Below are positions 11,597-22,940 of a stretch of DNA of 64,000 nt, piece by piece. Location: the NCBI GenBank assembly GCA_022376925.1, contig JAIOJX010000002.1, positions 43,795,501 through 43,859,500 of the forward strand, written 5' to 3'. Source of the stretch: Tragulus kanchil. Lineage: Eukaryota > Chordata > Mammalia > Artiodactyla > Tragulidae. Within the stretch, counting starts at the first letter, position 1. The number at the start of each line of letters is the position of its first letter. The translations under genes were made by a program, and so were the position numbers. The notes under the pieces are model-generated. The model was not told the DNA's origin. It saw only the letters and a program-made list of their open reading frames with translations, and did not search any database.

Positions 11597-11803
11597 AGGT
11601 TGCTTCAGAAATGTCAGACTCTTTGTGAGACTATGCATTGCAGTCCACCATGCTCCTCTGTCCATAGGATTCTCCAGGCAAGAATACTGGAGCGAGTTGC
11701 CATCCCCATCTCTGGGGCATCTTCCCACCCAAGGATTGAACCCATGTCTCCTGTAGTTTCTGCATTGCAGGTGGATTCTTTACCACTGAGTCACCAGGAA
11801 GCT
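11597..11803 (-). mobile_element. Bov-tA SINE (tRNA-Glu derived), antisense
   Basis: Read on the minus strand it starts with the tRNA-like head (CTTCCTGGTGACTCAGTGG, the A-box region), then the GATTC/GGGTTC-like B box, then CAAGAATACTGGAG, and ends with the CAAAGAGTCTGACA-type tail. This is a bovid/ruminant SINE, about 207 bp, mildly diverged. The open frame across it (11552-11899 +) is the well-known accidental frame of this SINE and not a gene. Confidence 0.92.
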
Positions 11804-11814
11804 ATGATTTCTCA

Positions 11815-11945
11815 AAATTTAATGCTCATCCAAATCACTTGGGGATCTTGTTCTACTCCAGGTTCTAGGACTACTTTGGGCCATAGTCTGCCCTTCTGAT
11901 AAGCTTCAGGTGATCCTAATGCATCACAGCAGACAGCACAAACTC
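11815..11945. mobile_element. Possible MER5/Charlie-type DNA-transposon remnant (copy at 12905-13035)
   Basis: Text such as CCAAATCACTTGGGGATCTTG and CTTCAGGTGATCCTAATGC resembles the body of MER5-like nonautonomous hAT elements. The terminal inverted repeats are not clear. Tentative. Confidence 0.45.
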
Positions 11946-12097
11946 CGGTATTGTAAGATATAGAATGATTCCCAACAGTTCCTTACACATCAATTCTCCA
12001 GTTTTTGATTTAAATTCACACTCAAATTCCCACTTGTATGTTCAAAGTAAAATGCTAAGTATATTGTTCCCAAAAAAAAAATTGTATGTCTCAAGTA

Positions 12098-12354
12098 TTT
12101 GACAAAATCCAGCACCCATTTATGATAAAAACGCTTCAAAAAATGGGCATAGAAGGAACTTGTCTCAACATAGTGAAAGCCATATATGGGAAGCCCACAG
12201 AGAACATTATTCTCAATTGTGAAAAACTGAAAGCATTCCCTCTAAGATCAGGAACAAGACAAGGGTGTCCACTTTCACCAGTATTATTCAACATAGTCCT
12301 GAAAGTTTTAGCTACAGCAATGATAGAATAAAAGGAAATAAAAGGAATCCAGCA
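12098..12354 (+). pseudogene. Second copy of the L1 reverse-transcriptase fragment
   Basis: Identical to 11008-11264, produced by duplication 3. It encodes DKIQHPFM, then [21 protein letters not shown], in one frame of 12086-12331. Not an independent L1 insertion. Confidence 0.9.
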
Positions 12355-12686
12355 TCCATGCATTTTAAAATATATTTTTTTATTTTACTGATTATAAAAG
12401 TAGTGTATGGACATCATAAAATATTTAGAAATGCCGGAGACACTTGTTAAAGAGTTAACTTATGCCTCAGTTAGGGCTTTTACTAATTGCAAGTAATAGA
12501 AACTGTCTGTCTTAAGCACAAGAATATCAAGAACTCGCAAAATCTATGTGACAAAACTGAAAGTGAGTAGAAACAAGGGCCATCCAGAGGGCAAGAAAGA
12601 AAGAAATCCAATCATATTTATAGTTGAAATAGCCTGGCCAAATGGTGTGGCCCAATTTCAGGAGACTACTGAGGTGTGCAAGTGTT

Positions 12687-12893
12687 AGGTTGCTTCAGAA
12701 ATGTCAGACTCTTTGTGAGACTATGCATTGCAGTCCACCATGCTCCTCTGTCCATAGGATTCTCCAGGCAAGAATACTGGAGCGAGTTGCCATCCCCATC
12801 TCTGGGGCATCTTCCCACCCAAGGATTGAACCCATGTCTCCTGTAGTTTCTGCATTGCAGGTGGATTCTTTACCACTGAGTCACCAGGAAGCT
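12687..12893 (-). mobile_element. Bov-tA SINE, second copy through duplication 3
   Basis: Same bases as 11597-11803, including all private substitutions, which shows that it comes from the block duplication and not from a new retroposition. Confidence 0.92.
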
Positions 12894-13228
12894 ATGATTT
12901 CTCAAAATTTAATGCTCATCCAAATCACTTGGGGATCTTGTTCTACTCCAGGTTCTAGGACTACTTTGGGCCATAGTCTGCCCTTCTGATAAGCTTCAGG
13001 TGATCCTAATGCATCACAGCAGACAGCACAAACTCCGGTATTGTAAGATATAGAATGATTCCCAACAGTTCCTTACACATCAATTCTCCAGTTTTTGATT
13101 TAAATTCACACTCAAATTCCCACTTGTATGTTCAAAGTAAAATGCTAAGTATATTGTTACCAGGGAGCAAGAAGAGAGAAAATTAAGACCCTTTTAATAG
13201 TGAGTATGGGTATTATTATATAAGGGAC

Positions 13229-15643
13229 ACATTTTAAGTAGGAAACAAGGAAAGAAACTTTCAACTTATACTCCTAAAATACAGAGATAAACATTATTCA
13301 GGGTTATTCCTTTAACTTTATGTTTTATGATTTTTTTCTAATGAATGAACAATATCAGAAAGTTTTAAATTATATACTTTGACAAAACTCTGAAATAAAG
13401 ATTGCTTACTTTCCAACAAACAGATTCATATGCCTCAGTAATCAATATTTTGATTCAGAAATCAAATCAGTATTTGTGTCTAAATAAATACCAGACCAAG
13501 ATACACCAAAATAGTATCTGCAAAAAATTGGCAAGGTTTTCGTTAGAAACAATTCTGGGTTTCCTCCAAAACCTCAGGAAGAATGGGCCACTGAGGCCCT
13601 GCATTCTAATCTTTTGGAGTATATGTGCAATAATTTTACCTAGAAAGTATGTAAACCAGTTATAATCACTTGCATATTCTGGCCAAATTAGTTATTTTAA
13701 GCAATGCAAACTCCTAATGAATTCCCTGGAATAAATTAGCTGTAAAATGAACTCTTAACTAACAAGTTTGGCTTGCAAATCAAATGTAGGACTATGTCTG
13801 CCAAAAATGATGATTTGGGTCTTGGAATTCTTTAGTTAATGCCATTCGTTCTTTTTTTTTTTTTTTAATGTAATTCATTCTGACAGTAATCAGATAATAG
13901 GACAGTATTAAGGCTATTCTTGTTTATGACAAGTCAACTAGGTTATTGGTAAAAAAAAAAAAAAAAAAAAACACCCATAAGGGATGTGCATTAAGTTTAT
14001 CCAAAGGCAATTTTAAATCTTTAAGATACAAGTAAAAAACAAGAGTTAATTATAATTCCTTTTTCACTTATTTGACTTTGTTAGTTGATGTGAATAGACC
14101 ATCTTTATCAATTTTACTTTCAAGCAAAGTCTGTAATATAGCAACACCTAATAATTAAGAAATAAGGCATATATACTGAATTCATAAAACTAAATTTTAA
14201 GTCATTCCTTGTTAACAGAAATGTTAACACTTTTAATGCTATTTATCAAGGCTTCCCTGTTCTTTACTGTTTCCTGGAGTTTGTTCAAACTCATGTCTAT
14301 TGACTCGGTGTTGCCATGCAAACATCTTACCCTCTTTTTCCCTTTCTTGTCAAAGCTTCAATCTTACCCAACATCAGGGTCTTTTCCAGTGAGTTGGTTC
14401 CCATAGCTTTCAACTTTGGTGGCTAAAGTAATTTAAAACATTTTAAGTAGGAAACAAGGAAAGAAACTTTCAACTTATACTCCTAAAATACAGAGATAAA
14501 CATTATTCAGGGTTATTCCTTTAACTTTATGTTTTATGATTTTTTTCTAATGAATGAACAATATCAGAAAGTTTTAAATTATATACTTTGACAAAACTCT
14601 GAAATAAAGATTGCTTACTTTCCAACAAACAGATTCATATGCCTCAGTAATCAATATTTTGATTCAGAAATCAAATCAGTATTTGTGTCTAAATAAATAC
14701 CAGACCAAGATACACCAAAATAGTATCTGCAAAAAATTGGCAAGGTTTTCGTTAGAAACAATTCTGGGTTTCCTCCAAAACCTCAGGAAGAATGGGCCAC
14801 TGAGGCCCTGCATTCTAATCTTTTGGAGTATATGTGCAATAATTTTACCTAGAAAGTATGTAAACCAGTTATAATCACTTGCATATTCTGGCCAAATTAG
14901 TTATTTTAAGCAATGCAAACTCCTAATGAATTCCCTGGAATAAATTAGCTGTAAAATGAACTCTTAACTAACAAGTTTGGCTTGCAAATCAAATGTAGGA
15001 CTATGTCTGCCAAAAATGATGATTTGGGTCTTGGAATTCTTTAGTTAATGCCATTCGTTCTTTTTTTTTTTTTTTAATGTAATTCATTCTGACAGTAATC
15101 AGATAATAGGACAGTATTAAGGCTATTCTTGTTTATGACAAGTCAACTAGGTTATTGGTAAAAAAAAAAAAAACACCCATAAGGGATGTGCATTAAGTTT
15201 ATCCAAAGGCAATTTTAAATCTTTAAGATACAAGTAAAAAACAAGAGTTAATTATAATTCCTTTTTCACTTATTTGACTTTGTTAGTTGATGTGAATAGA
15301 CCATCTTTATCAATTTTACTTTCAAGCAAAGTCTGTAATATAGCAACACCTAATAATTAAGAAATAAGGCATATATACTGAATTCATAAAACTAAATTTT
15401 AAGTCATTCCTTGTTAACAGAAATGTTAACACTTTTAATGCTATTTATCAAGGCTTCCCTGTTCTTTACTGTTTCCTGGAGTTTGTTCAAACTCATGTCT
15501 ATTGACTCGGTGTTGCCATGCAAACATCTTACCCTCTTTTTCCCCTTTCTTGTCAAAGCTTCAATCTTACCCAACATCAGGGTCTTTTCCAGTGAGTTGG
15601 CTCTTCCCAACTGCAGCTTCTCAACTTTGGTGGCTAAAGTAAT
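13229..15643 (+). repeat. Duplication 4: 13229-14432 repeated as 14438-15643
   Basis: Offset 1209 bp at the start, falling to about 1202 after an A-run that is 21 long at 13951-13971 and 14 long at 15160-15173. Close to the junction the first copy is damaged: it reads TTGGTTCCCATAGCTTTC where the second has TTGGCTCTTCCCAACTGCAGC. The block is mostly unassigned DNA and ends in a BovB 3' piece. Confidence 0.93.
14228..14432 (-). mobile_element. BovB (RTE) LINE 3' fragment, antisense, cut by the duplication junction
   Basis: First, truncated copy of the fragment described at 15437-15735. The last 40 bp are corrupted next to the junction. Confidence 0.7.
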
Positions 15644-15735
15644 GGAGCTTCAGCTTCAGCATTAGCCTTTCCAATGAATATTGAAGGTTTATATCTTTTA
15701 GGATTGACTGGTTTGATCTTGTTGAAGTCCAAGTG
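15437..15735 (-). mobile_element. BovB (RTE) LINE 3' fragment, antisense
   Basis: The minus strand encodes NSLEKTLMLGKIE and later MSLNKLQETVK (15404-15610), matching the end of the BovB reverse-transcriptase protein (family SLEKTLMLGKI and MSLSKLRELVMD). The DNA continues with the TTTAGGATTGACTGGTTTGA segment typical of BovB. Old and diverged. Confidence 0.8.
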
Positions 15736-17582
15736 AGTCTCAAAAGCTGAGATGCTGAGACTGAGTTTTAACATACTCAAGGTCCAATTCTCAGTTCAGG
15801 GACTACAGCTCCTCTCCCCAGAAAATGGGTCTTTCATTAAACCATGAGTTTAATAACTAAGGAGCCTGCAAAGATCTGAAAGAAGTATTCCATGAGAAAG
15901 CAGTTTGCATAAGCCTAAACCAAGCCTATTCCATACTAGTACAATACATTAATAAAATATAAAAATAGTTTTTCCCTTGTTTTAATTTGAATTTAAAAAT
16001 GTGTTCAGATGTGGTTGGTTAATTACCTGTATCTAGCCTCACTATTGCCTAAATGGAAGGAAAAGAACAGGATGATAAAGCTAAACCTATTCACTGAGGA
16101 TAAACTCAAAATTCCTCTACAATTTGAGATATCCAAATGACCTCTTTGTATTCTTACATATCTTTATCCTGCTTCAGAATAAAATCAATGGATCACCAGG
16201 AAATTCTCATTAAAATACAAACACAGTAATCCAAAAAAAAAAAAAAGGAAGAAGGTACAGTTTAAATGTTGATTTCAGTAGTGGGAGGGAAGTAGAAATA
16301 AATGTGTTATTCAGAGAAATAAATGTATTATTGATACCCTATCAAAACCATCCTTCCACTAGATTAAAGAAATGTTTGACAACTGAGAAGACTACAGGTG
16401 ACCTTCTCAAGCCTCTTGCTGTAATACCTCTAAAAGGCTTCATATTCACAGTTTAGGTAAGGAGAAGCAGTGCCCTGAGTGAAACTGATTTGATGCATGA
16501 CTGTTTTCCACACATTTGAGCAGTATTTGTGTTGTCCATAAGAACCAATGGTGCTTAGAAACAATCATGAGGATAAAATCTTTCCAGCTGGCTGAGATAT
16601 CCAGAAAAGTTGTTCATTTAGTGAAGTTACCTTACATCAAAAATCCCCTTGCTTAGCCAAGAAGCAAGTTAACCCAAAGCTTACTGTGGAAATAGTCACT
16701 ATCTGCTGCATTTGCTTTTATGTATATGATTGTGTTTGGTGTTGGTGTTTGTGTGTGCATGTACATATGTTCAGATAGATGGAAAGAGAAAAGAAGAAGA
16801 AAAAATCAGAGGGGGAAGAAAGGAAGCCATATTATATAAAACGTCAGATTTTCAAGAGTTGGTGTGGAATATTACAACTATATAGAGTGAAAACCAGTGT
16901 AAAAAGTCCAGGATGGTCTCCTGACACTTTCTATTTGTCAGTACAGAATCTTTCTTAGACCATCTCTTTTTCTTCTCATTCAGGGCCTATTGGTCTGCAT
17001 TATTACAGTGTTCTCTCCTTTCTACCTCCACATGCCAAAGGCAATCATGCCCCCCCCCTCTCTCTTTTAGCTATAAAATAAGAGAGATTTATTCCCTAAC
17101 AATATGTGTGTGTTCTACTACAATCATAACATGATATACTAACATGTTGGATATCCCAGAGTGGCTATCTTGGCATTCTAGTATTCTATACTTGTCAGTG
17201 CATCACAAAAATCCATTCATGTGAGTATTTTCTTTAAGTTCTTCCATAGATTCTCTCATATTAAAGCTGTCATGTAAGACTTATGCTTCCTTTGAGAAAC
17301 TGATGTAATTAATCTACCAATTCCAATAAGCAGAGGGCATGTGGTCCACGTAACACAAACTGAATTTTAAAATCTTCAGTTTGAAATTTAGTTGGGAATG
17401 TATGAGATTGGTGCCATCAGAAAAGTCTCCAGAGAGATAAAGATATTGAGGCCAGCACAGGGTATGGATCAACCCTGTTAGTGACACTAGAGTAAGTGAT
17501 ATGGGAACTATGAAGAAGCTAGTTTCCTTGTCAGTTAGGCAGAAGGAAGACTGGGTCACTTTCAAATACATGCTGTATTTCC
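15736..17582. other. Unassigned unique DNA
   Basis: About 1.8 kb without duplicated block or named repeat. It holds a short GT-rich patch near 16735-16765, a C-run at 17050-17059 and only short frames (for example 17314-17571 -) without recognisable content. Confidence 0.6.
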
Positions 17583-17680
17583 CTTACTATTTTTTGTTTT
17601 CACTTTTTATTTTATATCAGAGTGTCATTGATTTAACCATGTTGTTGTAGTCTCAGATGCACAGCAAAGCAATTCAGTTA
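17583..17680 (-). mobile_element. L1 3'UTR tail, antisense
   Basis: TTTTTATTTTATATCAGAGT, then GATTTAACCATGTTGTTGTAG and CAGCAAAGCAATTCAGTTAT match the antisense of the L1 3'UTR end that ruminant L1s carry. The (TA)n that follows often sits at this point. Confidence 0.65.
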
Positions 17681-17738
17681 TATATATATATGCATATATA
17701 CATATGCATATATATATATATATATATATGTATATATG
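17678..17738. repeat. AT-rich microsatellite (TA/TATG)n
   Basis: Alternating TA with ATGCATA interruptions, next to an L1 3' tail. Confidence 0.9.
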
Positions 17739-18029
17739 TCAAGTGTTCTTCAATGCAGCTTCCTGAATAAGCTATCAGTCATTATAATGTGCTGATTGAA
17801 GATTGAAATACAATGGTAAAATTGAGAACTGGATACATTCTAAGCATTTTTCTTAGAGAATACCCATAAAAAAAGAGTAAAACAGTGCTAGCCTGAATGC
17901 CGCCTACCACTTACCCTAGACTTGGAAGGATAAAAAGGAGAAGATTCAAATGCCAAAGAAGAGTAATTTTCAGGAGGATCATTGAGGCAAAAGGTGAGTG
18001 GACATTGTCCCAGAACCTGTATGTCTTTG

Positions 18030-18252
18030 AGAGGTGCCATGGACTCATTGGAAAAGACCCTGATCCTGGGAAATATTGAAAACAGGAGGAGAATGGGATG
18101 ACAAGAGTACAAGATGGTTGGATACCATCACTGACTAAATGGACATGAGCTTGAGCAAGTTCTGGGAGACGGTGAAGGACAAGGAAGCCTGGAGTGCTGC
18201 AGTCCATGGGGTCACAAAGAATTGGGCATGACTGAGCAACTGAACAACAACA
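18030..18252 (+). mobile_element. BovB LINE 3' end, sense
   Basis: Matches the well-known BovB 3' end: GACTCATTGGAAAAGACCCT, GATGGTTGGATACCATCACT, ATGGACATGAGCTTGAGCAA, CTGCAGTCCATGGGGTC and GACTGAGCAACTGAACAACA. The minus-strand frame 17911-18207 is an accidental frame of this repeat. Confidence 0.9.
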
Positions 18253-18660
18253 GTATTTTTAAATTAAGTATCAGACTTGTAACCAAATGAAGACTCTCAG
18301 CCACATAGTTACTGCTTGAAGGAATCCTAAGAAGGTTTGTCTTGGGAGATCCTGCATACTATAATTATTCATTCCTGTGAAATCCCCTTCTGGATGGAGC
18401 TCCAGATTCTGAGAGGGAAAGAAAAGAGGGTGCAGCACTCTCAGCATAGGCTGATCTCCAGTTTATTTTGTAAAATAAAATTAAGACCATTAATGCTGCC
18501 AAGATTAACTTTCAAATAGCACGTCTCCTGTATACTATTGTGAAAAAGGGATCTCTTTTGCTACTCTGATTTGTTTTAGCATAGGTAAATGTCGGATATC
18601 AGGTAGGAAGGGAGATAAAATGTACCCTGGTCTAATCCTAAAATTAGCGATATGAGAAAG

Positions 18661-18800
18661 TTATTATCATTATCCTCATCTTACAGATTAAAACTAGGAG
18701 AGTTTAAGGGATTTACCTTCAGTAACAGCCTTAAAATTGGCAGAACTACGATTAGAAGAAGCTGGATTCTACCCCTCCGAAGCTTGTGCTCTTAACCACC
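18661..18800 (-). mobile_element. MIR SINE, antisense
   Basis: TTATCCTCATCTTACAGATT, then GGATTTACCTTCAGTAACAG, CAGAACTACGATTAGAAG and GTGCTCTTAACCACC follow the MIR consensus in reverse. Ancient. Present three times only because of duplications 5 and 6. Confidence 0.85.
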
Positions 18801-18834
18801 AAAATACATATGGTGTCTTTTAGAACTCAGAAAA

Positions 18835-18904
18835 TGATGTTGCGCTGGGGCCTTCCGCAGAGTGAAGGCAGCAGGATTGCCCCGGCTCAGAAAAATGAGC
18901 CTTG
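18835..18904 (-). mobile_element. Truncated end of the antisense ERV LTR, left by duplication 5
   Basis: First 70 bp of the LTR found complete at 19932-20473, with several missing bases. It stops at the duplication junction. Confidence 0.8.
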
Positions 18905-19125
18905 CATAGAAATACAGGTAAAATTGAGAGTACATTCTAAGCATTTTCTTAGAGAATACCCATAAAAAAAGAGTAAAACAGTGCTAGCCTGAATGCCGCC
19001 TACCACTTACCCTAGACTTGGAAGGATAAAAAGGAGAAGATTCAAATGCCAAAGAAGAGTAATTTTCAGGAGGATCATTGAGGCAAAAGGTGAGTGGACA
19101 TTGTCCCAGAACCTGTATGTCTTTG

Positions 19126-19348
19126 AGAGGTGCCATGGACTCATTGGAAAAGACCCTGATCCTGGGAAATATTGAAAACAGGAGGAGAATGGGATGACAA
19201 GAGTACAAGATGGTTGGATACCATCACTGACTAAATGGACATGAGCTTGAGCAAGTTCTGGGAGACGGTGAAGGACAAGGAAGCCTGGAGTGCTGCAGTC
19301 CATGGGGTCACAAAGAATTGGGCATGACTGAGCAACTGAACAACAACA
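19126..19348 (+). mobile_element. BovB LINE 3' end, second copy through duplication 5
   Basis: Base-for-base copy of 18030-18252 at an offset of 1096. Confidence 0.9.
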
Positions 19349-19756
19349 GTATTTTTAAATTAAGTATCAGACTTGTAACCAAATGAAGACTCTCAGCCAC
19401 ATAGTTACTGCTTGAAGGAATCCTAAGAAGGTTTGTCTTGGGAGATCCTGCATACTATAATTATTCATTCCTGTGAAATCCCCTTCTGGATGGAGCTCCA
19501 GATTCTGAGAGGGAAAGAAAAGAGGGTGCAGCACTCTCAGCATAGGCTGATCTCCAGTTTATTTTGTAAAATAAAATTAAGACCATTAATGCTGCCAAGA
19601 TTAACTTTCAAATAGCACGTCTCCTGTATACTATTGTGAAAAAGGGATCTCTTTTGCTACTCTGATTTGTTTTAGCATAGGTAAATGTCGGATATCAGGT
19701 AGGAAGGGAGATAAAATGTACCCTGGTCTAATCCTAAAATTAGCGATATGAGAAAG

Positions 19757-19896
19757 TTATTATCATTATCCTCATCTTACAGATTAAAACTAGGAGAGTT
19801 TAAGGGATTTACCTTCAGTAACAGCCTTAAAATTGGCAGAACTACGATTAGAAGAAGCTGGATTCTACCCCTCCGAAGCTTGTGCTCTTAACCACC
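19757..19896 (-). mobile_element. MIR SINE, second copy
   Basis: Same as 18661-18800 by duplication 5. The third copy lies at 20909-21048 by duplication 6. Confidence 0.85.
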
Positions 19897-19931
19897 AAAA
19901 TACATATGGTGTCTTTTAGAACTCAGAAAAA

Positions 19932-20473
19932 TGATGTTGCGCGGGGGCCTTCCGCAGAGAGTGAAGGCAGCAGGATTGCCCCCGGCTGAACAGGGAGATC
20001 TCGGAGAGAGATGAGCCTTGCTGCCGTGCCCCCTCCCACCCGCCGGAGCATGCCAGGGACGATCAGACACGGCAGGGGTTCTGTCGGAGCAGTTCTGCTT
20101 TATTAATGCAGATCCACAGTTTTTATAGGCAAGTGAAGAGGGTTTTGTACAGGACTTCCTATAGATTACACCATCAAGCTAAAGGTCAAGCAATCATTCA
20201 CGAGTGCGGAAACCAGGGGAACCAATCAGAAATTTTGACCATCAATTAACAATTTAGATCACGCCCTGTCTCTTCCTGTAGGCCCCATCTTAGCTGCAAA
20301 CATGTGCTTAAGCTTCTTTAAACAATGTGCTTAAGCTTCCCTTCATTCCCACGTCCCTTCCTGTAGGTGCCATCTTAGCTCCAAACTGCAAACATGTGCT
20401 TAAGCTTCTTTAAACAATGTGCTTAAGCTTCCTTATGCTTGCAACGGTCCTCTTTCAATTCAGAGCCCCACAT
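19932..20473 (-). mobile_element. Complete LTR of a ruminant ERV, antisense
   Basis: On the minus strand it runs from TGTGGGGCTC (ending at 20473) to GCGCAACATCA (at 19932), about 542 bp, with TATAAAA near 20121-20127 and AATAAA at 20099-20104 (reverse). U3 contains repeated AAGCTTAAGCACAT units. It is the same family as 556-1067. No internal retroviral sequence on either side, so a solo LTR. No clear target-site duplication. Confidence 0.82.
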
Positions 20474-20858
20474 CGTTGTGTCATTTTTTTTCATTCATTT
20501 TGTAAACAATTTTTTCTTAGTGCCTAATAAGTTCCAACCTGTATAATGACTTGGGAAATACAATGGCTACTACCTTCATGCAGCTCACAGAATTTCAGGG
20601 CTTAGGAAGCTTCTCTGGGGTTTCAGAAATCCAACAAAAAACCTTTGAAAAGAAACTCCTTACTGCACTGATGTCCCACGAAAGACAAAGCCCTTGAACT
20701 TTTAAGAAGACTCCAGTCTCCTGCTCACTTCATTAACCTGTCCCAGATTAAACTAAAGATCACATGCTAAAAACGAGTTTTGTAGAAGTTCTCTTCCCAC
20801 CTAGACTTAAAGCCCCTGCACAGAGACAGAACAAGGGCTCTTTGGGGAATTCAGAGCT
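20474..20858. other. Unassigned DNA after the LTR (copies at 21626-22036 and 22941-23243)
   Basis: No recognisable element. The same sequence occurs three times because duplications 6 and 7 overlap. Confidence 0.6.
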
Positions 20859-20908
20859 GGAGATAAAATGTACCCTGGTCTAATCCTAAAATTAGCGATA
20901 TGAGAAAG

Positions 20909-21048
20909 TTATTATCATTATCCTCATCTTACAGATTAAAACTAGGAGAGTTTAAGGGATTTACCTTCAGTAACAGCCTTAAAATTGGCAGAACTACGAT
21001 TAGAAGAAGCTGGATTCTACCCCTCCGAAGCTTGTGCTCTTAACCACC
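20909..21048 (-). mobile_element. MIR SINE, third copy
   Basis: Identical to 19757-19896 at an offset of 1152. Confidence 0.85.
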
Positions 21049-21083
21049 AAAATACATATGGTGTCTTTTAGAACTCAGAAAAA

Positions 21084-21625
21084 TGATGTTGCGCGGGGGC
21101 CTTCCGCAGAGAGTGAAGGCAGCAGGATTGCCCCCGGCTGAACAGGGAGATCTCGGAGAGAGATGAGCCTTGCTGCCGTGCCCCCTCCCACCCGCCGGAG
21201 CATGCCAGGGACGATCAGACACGGCAGGGGTTCTGTCGGAGCAGTTCTGCTTTATTAATGCAGATCCACAGTTTTTATAGGCAAGTGAAGAGGGTTTTGT
21301 ACAGGACTTCCTATAGATTACACCATCAAGCTAAAGGTCAAGCAATCATTCACGAGTGCGGAAACCAGGGGAACCAATCAGAAATTTTGACCATCAATTA
21401 ACAATTTAGATCACGCCCTGTCTCTTCCTGTAGGCCCCATCTTAGCTGCAAACATGTGCTTAAGCTTCTTTAAACAATGTGCTTAAGCTTCCCTTCTTTC
21501 CCCACGTCCCTTCCTGTAGGTGCCATCTTAGCTCCAAACTGCAAACATGTGCTTAAGCTTCTTTAAACAATGTGCTTAAGCTTCCTTATGCTTGCAACGG
21601 TCCTCTTTCAATTCAGAGCCCCACA
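21084..21625 (-). mobile_element. Second copy of the antisense ERV LTR through duplication 6
   Basis: Near-identical to 19932-20473; the visible change is CTTCTTTCCCCACG for CTTCATTCCCACG. It shares the same flanks as the first copy, so it is not the other LTR of a provirus. Confidence 0.85.
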
Positions 21626-22036
21626 TCGTTGTGTCATTTTTTTTCATTCATTTTGTAAACAATTTTTTCTTAGTGCCTAATAAGTTCCAACCTGTATAAT
21701 GACTTGGGAAATACAATGGCTACTACCTTCATGCAGCTCACAGAATTTCAGGGCTTAGGAAGCTTCTCTGGGGTTTCAGAAATCCAACAAAAAACCTTTG
21801 AAAAGAAACTCCTTACTGCACTGATGTCCCACGAAAGACAAAGCCCTTGAACTTTTAAGAAGACTCCAGTCTCCTGCTCACTTCATTAACCTGTCCCAGA
21901 TTAAACTAAAGATCACATGCTAAAAAAACGAGTTTTGTAGAAGTTCTCTTTCCCACCTAGACTTAAAGCCTACACACTGTTAAAAGCTGGTGTCTGCACA
22001 GAGACAGAACAAGGGCTCTTTGGGGAATTCAGAGCT

Positions 22037-22493
22037 GTGCAGGTGGAGATTCTCACTGCTTGCTTCCGAGCTCTGTCACCTGGCATCTGAATCCCATAAG
22101 CAACAAGTCTAGGAAAGATAAATTGTAGTGGGATGTTTCTGTTCTCCAGGTCCAGGTGTTGAACAGCTGGTAAAGGCCAGGGGCCCCCAAAGCTGTAAGC
22201 AATAAGTTCTGCTGAAACCTTGGCCATTTCACGTCACTACAGACTTCTCATGTTAATAATCACTGCCCTGAGCAAAACAGAAGCTCAGGTGTGTTATGTC
22301 ACTTTATACCCACATAGTCACCTGGTTTGGATTCACAGTTGGGCCTTGAAAAAGTGACAGGCAGAAGGTTGTGATTTAGATAGGGAGTAGGTAATTAAGG
22401 CAAAAATGCCTGGAAGGGCAGCCTCAGTTAAAGTTGTTTCACAGTCTTGATTAGAAGCTTCCAATGTCCAAAAAGTCAATTTGAGAATACCTT
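22037..22493. other. Unassigned DNA (copy at about 23237-23691)
   Basis: The 85-residue minus-strand frame 21970-22227 (copy 23167-23424) has no recognisable motif and no context. Not called as a gene. Confidence 0.55.
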
Positions 22494-22556
22494 GAACACG
22501 CGCACGCACACACACACACACACACGCACACACACACACACACACCACACACCACA
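22494..22556 (+). repeat. (CA)n microsatellite with CG interruptions
   Basis: ACGCGCACG start, two CA runs, then a CCACACACCACA end. The frame 22333-22557 (-) owes its Val-Cys repeats to this tract. Confidence 0.95.
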
Positions 22557-22940
22557 AATGTCTGAAGGTGCATTGAGCTGTTTAGGCTACTGACAGTAAC
22601 TCAGAATATTATGAGCACTTAAATTGTGACATAGGATTACATGCTTCTTTATGAAAGTCTTACAGGCAAAAAAAGGAAGAAAAATTTAAAACTTACGCAG
22701 TAAAACCATTTGGCAATTTACCTGCACTAAAAATTAAGCTGGCCTTAATGCAACAAACCAGAGATATATATGCTGGTTCACTTCAAGTGCCTCCTCTATG
22801 AAAAACTGTGTAGCCACATTTTGATCTTTTTAGTTTTATGCATCTCTGCATAGAAATACAAGGATATTGATGCAACCTGTCAAGTCAGATTTTTACCTTT
22901 TTTGTTGCTTTATGACACAAATGCCTATGTGTTCAATGTA
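22557..22940. other. Unassigned DNA (copy at 23761-24144)
   Basis: AT-rich; no named repeat, no frame of interest. Confidence 0.6.

Larger units (their letters stand above)
11008..13158 (+). repeat. Duplication 3: 11008-12068 repeated as 12098-13158
   Basis: Offset 1090 bp. The block starts inside the L1 RT (TTTGACAAAATCC) and ends at ATATTGTT, so the RT fragment and the Bov-tA appear twice. Unlike most pairs there is a 29-bp filler (12069-12097) that contains an A-run and matches neither flank well. Confidence 0.95.
17815..20012 (+). repeat. Duplication 5: 17815-18904 repeated as about 18917-20012
   Basis: Offset 1096-1102 bp. The last 70 bp of the first copy carry several small deletions (for example GCAGAGTG for GCAGAGAGTG, and a gap after CCCCGGCT) and then jump to AAATACAG before the second copy starts. 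It contains a BovB 3' end, a MIR and the start of an antisense LTR. Confidence 0.93.
19707..22036 (+). repeat. Duplication 6: 19707-20858 repeated as 20859-22036
   Basis: Offset 1152 bp. Overlaps duplication 5, so 19707-20012 occurs three times (also from 18611 and from 20859). Just before the junction the first copy lacks about 25 bp (AAAGCCCCTGCACAG where the second has AAAGCCTACACACTG and more). It carries a MIR and a complete antisense LTR. Confidence 0.94.

Noticed and set aside
22333..22557. Cys/Val-rich 74-codon frame resembling a small secreted peptide
   Set aside because: The Cys-Val repeats are the reverse translation of the (CA)n tract.
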